A stretch of DNA of 64,000 nucleotides from Gordius sp. MW1 (taxonomy: Eukaryota; Nematomorpha; Gordioida; Gordea; Gordiidae), in contig OZ038528.1 in NCBI GenBank assembly GCA_964036665.1, positions 15,546,245 to 15,610,244 of the forward strand, given 5' to 3'. A model generated the notes under the pieces. That model ran no database searches. It was not told the origin of the DNA and was given only the letters and a program-made list of their open reading frames with translations. Made by a program: the position numbers and the translations under genes. Positions 21,808 through 34,100 of this stretch are shown here, piece after piece (position 1 is the stretch's first letter; each line of letters opens with the position of its first letter).

Positions 21808-23726
21808 GGGACATTCCATGTCAAATCGATCATAAAAAGGCGTTTTTCGGCCGACCCCCTCAGAATTTTATAAAATTTGGTGGAAATGTTAAAACTAGTA
21901 AAATTATTAATTTTCGAAAATTTTAGCTCATTTGGGCCACTACTTTTCGAGTTATGGGCGCTCAAAGGTCGAAAATCGGTCATTTAAAAAATCGGGTTGT
22001 GACGCTATATTCAATAAAATTCATAAGTTATTGGCCCCCAAATCATAGAATCTTGTTGTAGTAATAGGTAAGACCTATCTCCATAGGGAAAAAATCCAAA
22101 AAAAATTTTTTGTCGATTGGTCATCTCATAATGGCCGAAATGGCCAATATGGCATAACTACTGTTGAACCCTCTCAAACCGTTTCAAATTTGAGACAAAT
22201 GTTTTATACTACCTATTAATCAAATTAAATAAAAGAGAAAGTTGGGCGGCCATCTTGAAGTGGTCATAAATTGCTAGAAACGGTATTTTATTTATTTGGC
22301 GCCAAAATGACCCTCCAAAATTGGTTTTTTTTACTCATTTAGCCATCTTATAATATTATTATATCTATTATACAAATATTTTTGCTATAAATTAACACCC
22401 CAACCCCCCCCCCCCCCCCCCCTTTAATCTTAAATCAAAATAGCGAGTAATTTTTTCCCACAAATTATTTTATTGTAATTTGGAAACAGGCTCGTGAAAT
22501 AGATAATAAAATCGTCAGGATTATTGAATATAGGCTTTAAAATTGCCTTATCAACACAGATTGATTTCTTTTTTGGCGCGTATGAATTAATTTGTATGAC
22601 CTCTAGCGCGAATTTTAAATGATGTCGAATTCTTTTAATAAAATTACTTTATCGTTTAATTTTACTATCAACTAATTATCCCCTAGACGTTCGAAATTTT
22701 GAATCTAATTTATAATAAAAATTATGACGATGAAAAAATAATAGTTAGTTTGCTTAACCCATGCGAACCCTTTCGCTTAGATAAATTTCACAAAATATCT
22801 CTAAAGAAATGGGATATATTAAAAATTGTATCACCTTTAACCTCAACCGGAGAACTTATACCTTATTTAAAACGAAATGCTTGATGCGACACTAAAACAT
22901 ATTGCCTTACCTAAAATATACTTCAGATATGTTAAATTAATTTTTTATATGCGCTTGAAGACATGCCCTCCGTCATACTTTTTTTTAATACTTTTACATA
23001 TCGAATAACAAACAATGAATATATACTTTGAAATTATTATTTAAGGTGATTTTTCAAAGCTGTTTCTATTTCAAAATTCGAAGAAAAACCACTCCCTATT
23101 TTGATTGTAATTTATAGGAAATATGGGGGGGGGGGGGGGGGTTGGGGTGTTAATTTATAGCAAAAATATTTGTATAATAGATATAATAATATTATAAGAT
23201 GGCTAAATGAGTAATAAAACCAATTTTAGAGGGTCATTTTGGCACCAAATAAATAAAATACCGTTTCTAGCAATTTATGACCACTTCAAGATGGCCGCCC
23301 AACTTTCTCTTTTATTTAATTTGGTTAATAGGTAGTATAAAACATTTGTCTCAAATTTGAAACGGTTTGAGAGAGTTCAACAGTAGTTATGCCATATTGG
23401 CCATTTCGGCCATTATGAGATGACCAATCGACAAAAAAATTTTTTTGGATTTTTTCCCTATGGAGATAGGTCTTACCTATTACTACAACAAGATTCTATG
23501 ATTTGGGGGCCAATAATTTATGAATTTTATTGAATATAGCGTCACAACCCGATTTTTTGAATGGCCGATTTTCCACCTTTGAGAGCACACAACTCGAAAA
23601 GTAGTGGCCCAAATGAGCTAAAATTTTCGGAAATTAATAATTTTACTAGTTTTAACATTTCCACCAAATTTTATAAAATTCTGAGGGGGTCGGCCGAAAA
23701 CGTGGCGATTTGACATGGAATGTCCC
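21808..23726. mobile_element. Foldback element with 0.6-kb inverted arms
   Basis: Arms 21808-22423 and 23120-23726 are near-perfect inverted copies. They begin GGGACATTCCATGTCAAATCG and end in an oligo-C/oligo-G run next to CACCCCAACC. The 4-bp GATA (21804-21807, 23727-23730) flanks the element. The roughly 700-bp centre has a 61-codon ORF (22699-22884) with no recognised family. The superfamily is undetermined. Confidence 0.83.
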
Positions 23727-24261
23727 GATATTTAAAAACACTCTTTGCTTAGCAATTAACATTAATTAAAAAAATAGGTCTCGCGTGTATTTTACAATGT
23801 ATAAACCTTGGACCCGACTCTATAAATTTGACCCGACCCGACCCGAAAGCATTTTCAAATTTTTTACCCGGACCCGACCCGACCCGAAATAATTTTCAAA
23901 TTTTCTACCCGGACCCGACCCGACCCGAAATCATTTTCAAATTTTCTACCCGGGTCCGGGTCGGGTCTCGGGTCACCCGTGCAGTTCTCTAGTATACGTA
24001 TATACACAAAATAAAAAAGTAGTTTATGGCAAAGTTCAGCATTCATAATTTCATTAAACGTTGCTTTATTGCTTTGCAATTTTAAATGACTCATTTGATG
24101 GTCACCTTACCTTGGCAATGAGTTTAATTACACTCTCCAGCTTTATAATACATTATAAAAAAAATATTTAATATACACACTTTTTCCTGCTTAAAAATAT
24201 TTTTTGCTTGCTACTATTAAATTTTATTTGCCCCAAGACCTTTTTAGGTTTTGGTCCGACC

Positions 24262-24445
24262 CATGGGCGTAGCCGGGGGGGGGGCGGCCCCCCCCCCTCT
24301 AAATTACGGGGGAAAAAATTTTCAATGCAAAAACTTTGAAAAATTTAAACATTTTATTTTTTCCCCCCTCTAATTGAATTTCTAAACGTTTTGCTCCCCC
24401 CCCCCCCCCCCCCCCCCCCTAATTCAAAACCTGGCTACGCTCATG
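24262..24445. mobile_element. hAT-type MITE, CATGGGCGTAGCC family
   Basis: Starts CATGGGCGTAGCC and ends GGCTACGCTCATG, with oligo-G, oligo-C and a long C run inside. It is flanked by the perfect 8-bp duplication GTCCGACC (24254-24261 and 24446-24453). Confidence 0.85.
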
Positions 24446-24453
24446 GTCCGACC

Positions 24454-25409
24454 CATACCCTGCCCGACATTTTCTTTAAATCGCAACTTTTCGGCGAATT
24501 GCTTATATCTTATGAATATATAATAATATTGATGCTATTACTAGTAATTTTAAACAAGCTAATTATGATAATTTAATATTAAGAAACTCAATTTATCTTG
24601 ATTTATCGGCGAATATATTATATTCAATATCTAACATTTTTTGAATTATTTACTTTTATTTAAATTAATTTCAATATTTATTTAGATATATTTTAAAATA
24701 TTAAGACAATTATCGACGAAAATGATTACAACCAAAGGTAAGGGCTGGTGATTGAAAAGCCATCAATCTTATTTTCTTTATAAAAAAAGTTGGATAATTT
24801 TAAAATTAATTAATAAATTTAATTTGCTGGCTACTGTTTTTCTGTCGGCTCGGGCCTCCGATCGAAATGGTCCATCAGGCCCGATTGTTTTAATGATTTT
24901 TGTCTTAACTCAGGTTTTCTTTAAGAGTTAAAAAAAATTTAACTAACTTAAGGAATTTTTTTAGAGGATTTATTATCGAGAATATTTAGTCATCGGGTTT
25001 TCTTTATTGCTTTACATAATTCTCGTCGTCTATCTAACATCAATTTATCACTATTTTTTCTGGGTCTCGATTGAATCACGCTTAATAGCCATATCACAAT
25101 AACAAGTGTTTAATAACGTTTGATCGGGAGCGATATAATAACGATGGGTCGATACAAAATAACTATATTCGCATAAATTTGGGCTGGGCTCTTTCAATTG
25201 TTATGCTAATGATGTTGGCCATACCATTGACCCAAGGCCCTTACCCTCCCCTCTTAAACGACGGCATAAATTAAGCTGGACCGCTTCCCCCACACAAATT
25301 TATAATACTAAGAGCAAATTTTATTTTATTATAACTACTTAAAAAAATAATTGTATAATTATGTTTATGTGTCATTTGTATCGTTACTATAATATTATTA
25401 GACTAGTTG
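24454..25409. other. AT-rich stretch
   Basis: No gene or defined element recognised. A GC-rich GGCTCGGGCC patch lies at about 24845-24885. Confidence 0.35.
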
Positions 25410-27666
25410 TATTAATTGCTATGCAATTTATGGGCTCGTTTTTTGGTGTCCGTCGTCCGTCGTCCGTCGTCCGTTACCCTCCCTATCTATTTGCATTGGG
25501 TATATTAGGTTATCGCTTTTTTAAATTAATGCATGAGAAAGAAGTGCCCCACCCCTCATCTCTATCTCCCTCGCTTTCGGGCGGGGTCGGGTTTTAATTG
25601 CTACGTTAAATTAATGCATAAGCTGCATAAGTATATTATTAAATAAAAACATAAATAAAAGTTGTTTACTTTTAATTGCTATGCAATTTAACTAGTTTTG
25701 GGGTTAGAATCCCGGAGTTTTTATATAAGATTTGTTAAATTATCTATTATATAATAAACATAAATAAAAGTTGTTTACTTTTAATTGCTACTTTTAATTG
25801 CTATGCAATTTAACTAGTTATATAATAAATATAAATAAAAGTTGTTTACTTTTAATTGCTATGCAATTTAACTAGTTATATAATAAACATAAATAAAAGT
25901 TGTTTACTTTTAATTGCTATGCAATTTAACTAGTTTTTGTTATATAATAAACATAGATAAAAGTTGTTTACTTTTAATGCTATGCAATTTAACTAGTTAT
26001 ATAATAAACATAAATAAAAGTTGTTTACTTTTTAATTGCTATGCAATTTAACTAGTTTTGGGGTTAGAATCCCGGAGTTTTTTTGACTCTTATGATTGTT
26101 CTTGTTACTATCATTGATAATAAGAATTTTTGGCCGTCCGCTGGCTGCTGACCAATGAAAAAAATGATTGGCCAAAATGTAAATCGAAATTATTTTTTTC
26201 GTTTTTTTTGACTATTATGATTGTTCCTGTTTCTACCATTGCTATTATGACTTTTTGGCCGTCCGCTGGCTGCTGACCAATGTTATATAATAAACATAAA
26301 TAAAGTTGTTTACTTTTAATTGCTATGCAATTTAACTAGTTTTTGGGTTAGAATCCCGGAGTTTTTTTGACTCTTATGATTGTTCTTGTTACTATCATTG
26401 ATAATAAGACTTTTTGGCCGTCCGCTGGCTGCTGACCAATAAAAAAAATGACCATTGGCCAAAATGTGAATTCGAGTTTATTTTTTCGTTTTTTTTTGAC
26501 TATTATGATTGTTCCTGTTACTACCATTGCTATTATGACTTTTTGGCCGTCCGCTGGCTCCTGACCGATTGAAAAAATGACCATTGGCCAAAATGTGAAT
26601 CGAAATTATTTTTTTCGTTTTTTTTTGACTACTATGATTGTTCCTGTTCCTACCATTGCTATTATGACTTTTTGGCCGTCCGCTGGCTGCTGACCGATGG
26701 AAAAAAATGACCATTGGCCAAAATGTGAATCGAAATTATTTTTTTCGTTTTTTTTGACTATTATGATTGTTCCTGTTCCTACCATTGCTATTATGACTTT
26801 TTGGCCGTTCGCTCGTTCCTGACCGATGAAAAAAATGACCATTGGCCAAAATGTGAATCGAAATTATTTTTTTCATTTTTTTTTCACTCTTATGAATTTA
26901 TATCCACTTTTACCGTGTCCTGGCTGCTGACCAATGGAAAAAATGACCATTGGCCAAAATGTGATTCGAAAATTTTTTTTTCGTTTTTTTTGACTATTAT
27001 GAATTTATATCCACTTTTACCGTGTCCTGGCTGCTGACCAATGGAAAAAAATGACCATTGGCCAAAATGTGATTCGAAATTTTTTTTTTCGTTTTTTTTT
27101 ACTCTTATGAATTTATATCCACTTTTACCGTGTGCTGGCTGCTGACCAATGGAAAAAATGACCATTGGCCAAAGTGAGCATCAAAAATTTTTTTCCGTTT
27201 TTTTGGCTATCATTGACTTATACAGTATCTGTTGGTACTGACCAATAGAGAAAACGTGACCATTGGCCAAATTTTTGATTTTTTTAACTAAAAATTGTTC
27301 AAATTCAACAAAAAACTTCTCCCAACAATTCTGCAAATTCTTAACATTGTGTTGTTTTATAATATAATGTTTGTTAGACCCATAATCACTAAAGGCCATA
27401 AAAACTAATGTAATACGCAACTAGATGTAAACACTAAATCTAACCCTAACCCTTGCCTATATTACATTTTGCCTTTATAAATAATTAATCATTAGGCATT
27501 TAATACCCCCCTATAGGCATTCTCGCCCCTTCCCACCTTTCTCGCCCATAAATTGCATAGCAAATATGATACATTTATACGAAGTACAGATGAGTCGTCC
27601 CCCCTTCCCTTCCCCTCTTCCCTTCCCTTCTCCCCCTTCCCACGAGGGCCGAAGGCCCGAGTTTTT
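25410..27666 (-). repeat. R1 array repeat, copy 2
   Basis: Inverted copy of 13524-15292 with the same ends. It is longer because of two expansions. One is a run of about seven roughly 62-bp units (TTAATTGCTATGCAATTTAACTAG plus TAAATAAAAGTTGTTTACTT) at 25665-26050. The other is about ten CCAAT-bearing array units at 26100-27260. Confidence 0.85.
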
Positions 27667-28073
27667 GTATATCAATCTCTTTACTCACTTTTTACGGCAA
27701 TTAAAACATGACATTTTGTGAATCACTGATTGCGCTATGAACACCAATATAACCATGAATGTATAAAAAATTTGGCTGTGATACGAAATTAGGTATCAAG
27801 AGCTTTAAGGTAAAGGTCGTAGTCAAAGGAGGCGGGGAGGGGTAGCTATTCTTTTTAGCTTAAGATTCTGTTTTAACTTAAGTCATCTTTCATCAAGAAA
27901 CTTAAGTCAAATCTCCCCTCCATCCTGGCTACCCCCTTCCCTACCCGACCCTACCAAATGAATTTGTCAATCAAGTAATATGCCGATCCACTTTTAACAA
28001 TGTAACAACGGGGCACTTTGTATTTACTGGTCTCTAACTTAATATCGCATAGCCCCTTGAAAAGCCACATATC

Positions 28074-28217
28074 CATGTGCGTAGCCATGATTGGATTTAG
28101 GGAGGGGCAAAATGATAATTTTTACTAATTTTAGTCATAATTATATTTAACCTTGAAAAATTTTTGGATTTACAGGGGGGCAGCCGTCCCTCCCTGCCAC
28201 CCCCTGGCTACGCCTTT
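28074..28217. mobile_element. Decayed CATG-type MITE
   Basis: CATGTGCGTAGCC to GGCTACGCC with oligo-G and CCCTCCCT inside. The flanking cacata occurs on both sides, so the octamer duplication has decayed. Confidence 0.5.
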
Positions 28218-31101
28218 TCACATAGCTTACGATATTTTATATACGAGTGATAATGCCTAGTCAATATTGGGGGCAACTCTTACCTTGGGATGGCTTAATA
28301 TCGCCTTTTCTCTAAATTTGCAAGGATTGGGGGAAGAGGGAGTTAGATTGGTTTAAGAAGATACCACTGGTATAATCCTCTCGCTCGCATGTTACCTCTA
28401 TTTCGAGTTGAAAAATTAAATACTAGCAAAAAATAACCTTGATTGCGGGTTTAATTAAACTCTTAACACTTTCATTCATTCTCGCTCACCATTCTTAAGG
28501 CTAGGCTTGGTAGTAGATTACTCTAGTGTTCGTGTCGTTATATATCATTGATTATAGAAGAGCCTCGTGCATTTTTAAATTACTCCACAATTCTGGTTTT
28601 TACTTCGATCTTCCAAATACTTATAACCGACCAGAAGGTCGGGCCGGGCAATTGTCATGAACTTAGATTTTAGGGCGGGCACTTTAACAAGATTTGGGCT
28701 TAGTCAGATTTTTTGTACAGCTCAGTATTTTAGTTTTATGTATTGTATTCTCGCTTTTTTATTTGATTGTATAATGCTTATTAATCGTAGTTCTTATTAA
28801 AAAATCGAGAATTAAATTAAAATTTGTTTGAAAATATAACCAAATTACTGCTAAAAATATATAAAATCATTTAGGGCCGGACAGTTGGGGTAGCTCTTAT
28901 GATTTAACGATGATCGGGAGGGCAATTAGTTAAAAAATTGGACGGGACCTGTTTCGGGCTAAATTTTTGTCAACAACCGCCCCTAAATCTTTTCCAATCA
29001 CATTATTTGTCATTTTCAAATAAAGTCTTGATTTATTAAAATGTCATGGAGATTTTAAATATAATTGCGAACTATGCATCTTAACGTAATACCAATTCAC
29101 ACAAAGTTGTGTGTCCTTTTAACCGGGGGCTACATAGGCTAATAAATTGTAATTATAAGAGGAGTGTTGGAGTGTTAGAAATTATGTTTTTTCATGTTGT
29201 TATATCGCGTTTGTGAGAATTAGTTTCGAATGCGATCTCATAATGCAAAAAATATTTTCATTGATTCCTCCTGATATTTTTCGATTGGAAACAGAAATTT
29301 CTATCTTTTTTCCACTCCTTTGCTCCCCAGTTTAATGGTAGAAAGGTAGCCTGAAACTAGATGCGTTGAGAGGACTGACTGAGAGAGAGAATGTGGGTTG
29401 TTCGCGCTCTAATGATATATTATTAAGTATAATCATCATTTTTGTTCATTAATGTTCGTGATGAGATGGGTAAAATGAAGGCAGGCGCTCAATAAATGAG
29501 GCTAAAAGGCGATGGCAAAGTATTAAATATATTAATTTTGGAAAATAAATTAGTGCGCTTAGGATCTTATGTAAAGGAAAACTTTGGCAAAGAGCTATCA
29601 TCCTGGCCTAAAAAGTGGCCCTATATCATAGATAGTGTGTCTTCAAAGAAAGAAGTTCGCTAAAATTTTTCCATTTTTAAAGCTGGCTTTGATTGTTTGT
29701 TAGTAAAATTGCTTTAAAGGAACATTATAATTCGCGATCCGTGCTCTGTCCAATGTTAAGTAACGTAAAGTTTGCTCAAAAAATATATTTTTATGTTAAT
29801 AATTTTAATATACTAAGTTTTACGATTTTTGAAAGCATTTTATCTTAACTTGATCCATCCATACTGCCCCTTAACTCCAACCGAGATACGATCTAGACTG
29901 AGATGTGTGGGCGTAGGCAGAAAAAAGGAGGAATTTCTAGATTTAGGGAAGGGATATATGTAGGGCCTGGCTCGGGCGAAATTTGATTAAATAATCGGTC
30001 ACGAGTCGGGCCTGATGGGATTGCCCAACTAGAGGCCCGAGTCCGGCCCGAATTTTAAACCAAATAATTATTTTAAAAAATATAATTTAATTAAACTAAA
30101 CACGATAAATAATATATCTTATGTACGTTTTAAATTCCGGCCCCACCCCCCTGTCTATAAAAATTTAGGGTCAAAATGCCAATTTTATACTAGTATTTAT
30201 ATATGTTCATAGCTGCTTGTAGAACTTTATTAATATAACATAATAAATATAGCTTAATTATTTTAAAACGTTAATCAATTTTTTTTTAATGAAAATAGAT
30301 TTTTACGTTAAAATATAGTTTCATATATTGTAGCAACAGAAATTATATTCTTCATTTTATTCGTGTTTTAAATTACGATTTAACAATCAATCTTATATTT
30401 TTATAATAAAAAATTTTTAAATTGGGCGGGGCTCGGACTCGGATTCGGCGAAAAATAAATATAAAATTTCGGGCTCAAGTCGGGTTTGGGCAAATTAAAT
30501 CATGAGACGTCGGCTCGGGCCGAAAAAAATCCATTTGACTGGGCTCTAGGTATGCCTCCCCCAGCTACGTAACTTAAAAAGCATTACCTAAGGCATAACA
30601 TGCTACTCACTGGAAAAAAAATTAAATGATTTGGTTTTATTAGCTCAGGTATGGCATATTTTTTAATGTTGTAGTATTCCTACCTCTGTTTTTAAGACAA
30701 GTTGCAAATTCAAAATTTCGAATCGAATCTCGGACTTTCTTTTATAACATTATTTATTGCACTGATTACGTAACTCTTTAGCAAAGATTTGTACACAGAA
30801 ACATTTTTGAATGCTATGCAATTTAGGGGCTCACTTTTGTTGACCCATGTCCCCTCCTGTCCTTTCCACCCTAAATTTATAATGGAAAATACAAATTTGG
30901 AAAATGCTTCTGAATCAAAACTGAGGTTAATTTTTTTCTGACCTGGCCCGAGACCAATCAACTTATTACCTTTGTAAATCTCAACCGATTTTGCGAAGCC
31001 CTTTACCACTCAATTTGAGTGTGTAACATAACATTAATTCAATATTTTAATTGATAATATATATGAAATTGGCTTATATTCATCATTTGTCCTACTTTTA
31101 G
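28218..31101. other. Upstream of the ADAM10-like exons
   Basis: I searched for the missing first exon of the protease gene (ATG plus signal peptide ending in phase 1) and found no convincing candidate. GC-rich GGGCCGGGC/CGGGCC repeat remnants occur at about 28640 and 29950-30550. An R1 end (ATGCTATGCAATTTAGGGGCTC) lies at about 30818. A 99-codon minus ORF (30710-31009) overlaps that repeat and is not credible. Confidence 0.4.
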
Positions 31102-34100
31102 TCTCAAGTCCATCAACTCAATCCCCAACAACATGCCACGGTGATGATCAAGAACGAATACCCCCATACGTGGCTGATTGCGTGAGGTTGAATTACGAAA
31201 CGAGCCCAAAAAAGGGACCAAACCTCGAGCGTAGAAAAGGGTCTCCTCCGCACAGAGTTAAGAGACAACCGGAAGTTTGGGATGATTTGGCGGGGCAGGA
31301 GGAATTGATTGAAAATGAAGAATTGATATTGCATTTATCTGGTGGTGGTGGTATAAGGCACTCCTCCATATTCACATCGCATTTGGATGGGGCCTGGAAG
31401 TACGACATTCACCGTCCCCCATCGTTTAAGAAGATATCTTTGTCGGCTTTTGAAAGGTAAAATGAAAACTTTTCCCTTACTATTTGAAAAATATTAGTTT
31501 TAACATTACACATGTATGTTATGTTTATTTTGTTAAAATATTATTAATATTATCTTTTTGTTTTAATCATAAAAATGTGTTATGATATATGAATTCGTTT
31601 TAAGTCACTAAGGAGTTTATAAATTGGGGGGGGGGGCGGTCTATTGAGAACAATGAGCTTCGACATTTAGTTTGGTCGTAATCTTAACATCTTAGGAGGA
31701 AACTGGCTAATTCATGCCACTTAAAGTAGTTTGGAAATATTGTTAAATGCTTAATTTTCTATTTTTTGTGCCATAAATCATAATAAAATCACTTAAATAT
31801 AGAATTAGAATGTTAGATTATGGTCTTATCTTCGCACGAGAACCACGGCCCACAGTTTTAAACCCGCAAATAAACAACTTCATTTGTATTGTAGAGCCTT
31901 TACGGCATTTTTAAAATTCAACAATTTAATGAGGCGTAGCTGGAATTATGGGTGAATTCGTTCAAAACAATTATGAGACTTGAAATATGATTTTTAACGT
32001 TCAGAGAATTTGAACTATTGCTCATGACTGAGTACAGAGAAATGGCTCCCGACATTCAAATACTCACAGTCTCCGCCCATCGTAACGAATCTAGTCTAGA
32101 CTCTCACCTCCATTTGCAAACCCTTTACAAAGGCATCGTCAAGGGTATGGATTTTTAGCTCTCTAAATTTTTTAAATTCATTTATTGAGGATTGTTAACG
32201 TTATTTTTGCCGAATAAATTTTTTATCATAAATACATTAGGTACGATTTAGGTTTACTTTGGTTTTTAGTTTATATCTCGCAATCTCCGCCTGTATGTAA
32301 TTAAATATCAGCTTGATTGGAACAGGTCTAAAAAATTAATAAAAAATAAAGAAGTTGCATATAACATAAACATACATACAAATTTGAATTTGGGTATTTA
32401 TAATATTTTTATAGATTAAACGTTCCTTTTCATATAAAACCTTAATAACAACGCCATAGGATTCTATAAATATTTTGCCCCGCCGGTAGGCCCTCGGCCG
32501 ACTGACAAATAACATTATAAGAAGGATTGTCATTCAGCGTATCCCCTACAAACGCTATCCCATTGGGAAAATATATTTTATGATTTATGATTTATTGTAA
32601 CAACAAGGTCCCTGAACGACTCAGAAATAAGGGAGAGTTCTCTCTTGTCCTCCTCCTAGCATTGATCTTTATGTGATAAGTCACGGGGGGGATTCGGTGT
32701 TACATCTTTATTAATAATTTATCCATGCTCATAATTTCACATTATTTTGTCTCCTCTAAATAGCCTACTCAAAGGAATAAGTAAAAAGTTAAAAAAATTT
32801 TTTTATCTATAGACTAATCTCAACGACGGCGTTATACACGGTCCCTTTCTAATCATAATAAGCCCCCCCCCCCCCTTCCTTACCTCAAGTCAAGGAATAG
32901 ATATGGATTGAAGGAGAGTTTTGGGAGATTTCGATCATTTGGGGGGTAAACCAAGGGTTCTAATGAGGTTTTAGGTTTATTCTAGCTTCAAAATGGTTTT
33001 TGGGTTTGGGGTTATTTATATTCTCAATTTAAGGGTTTAGGTCTCGTTTTTATATTTTGGGAAGGTTGAGGGAAGTTACTTTAGGTCTTGGAAAATTATT
33101 TGAATTTCTAGCTTCAGTTGATGTCTCATAATTTTAGGCATTTCCCAGTTGAGCATTTTTACTATTAAATTAAACGGTTAGACAAATTAATTTGACATTC
33201 AAAATTATGGAATATAAATTGGTCCCATGTAGTTTTTATAAGATCGGTTAATTTAACTGTCCCTTTTTTTGCTTTATTGCTCATAAATATGTTTAAAACA
33301 CTCTTGTATGAAAATTTAAAATAATAATAACCCCTTTTTAGGGGTGCCACAAAATTGTCAATTTTGTGTAAAGGACTTCATAATCTTTAGAATAATAGTC
33401 AGCAATAAACATTAATATTAAAAAATGTTATATGAAAATAAATGGGGACAGGGGAAATAGAGCTTTTAGATGGCATTATAGTCTTATTCTTGCAAATTTA
33501 AATTAAATATGTTAATACCCTTTATGTTATAAGATTTGTGTCAATAAAAAATTAAATTTTTTTCAAATTCTCATTGATTTGCATATTAATCTAAATCCCG
33601 ATTTATTTTACTTAAGTAATTTAAATGTCCATTTATTGTCTCTTGGGATGACAAAACTACTAAATTTTGTCATATTATTTTTAATTAAAATGTTTCTTCT
33701 CTTTTATCCCAAAATGCTTTTGCGCGTGTTACTTCATTCAAATGGAATTGTTTTTTGATAATAATTTTGGACAATCCAGGCGAAGGGAATAATATTTTTC
33801 GCTTCTCATTAAAACAACGCACGAAAAGTCCTCTTTCCTTAATTTATTATCTTTTAAATCCCATTCTCATTGTTAAATCTCTCCTTTTTTTAAAACTTTC
33901 ACATAATGCTTAATTTCTCGCCTTAGTTTTTTTGGGAGGAAGAGAGGAGGTTAGTGTAAAGTGGGGTGGATTTTTTTAAATGTCACAATTTTTGAATTTA
34001 CCCAAAATCTATTGACCCTAAATAAATTCGGTCCAAACAAAAATACTCACAGATTTAAAACTATTTAAGAATACAGATAAGAATTGCTAATACAATTAAC

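Larger units (their letters stand above)
20631..23991. mobile_element. 3.36-kb hAT-type composite element
   Basis: The outer ends TAGAGAACTGCA and TGCAGTTCTCTA are perfect inverted repeats flanked by the perfect 8-bp duplication GTATACGT (20623-20630 and 23992-23999). Subterminal arrays of CCCGACCCG with about 40-bp units (CCCGAAATCATTTTCAAATTTTCTACC) lie at 20660-20850 and 23820-23970. Nested inside are an R1 fragment (20920-21235) and a complete foldback element (21808-23726). No transposase is seen. Confidence 0.82.

Noticed and set aside
30710-31009. 99-codon minus-strand ORF just before the first protease exon
   Set aside because: It includes an R1 end sequence and has no similarity I recognise; probably chance.
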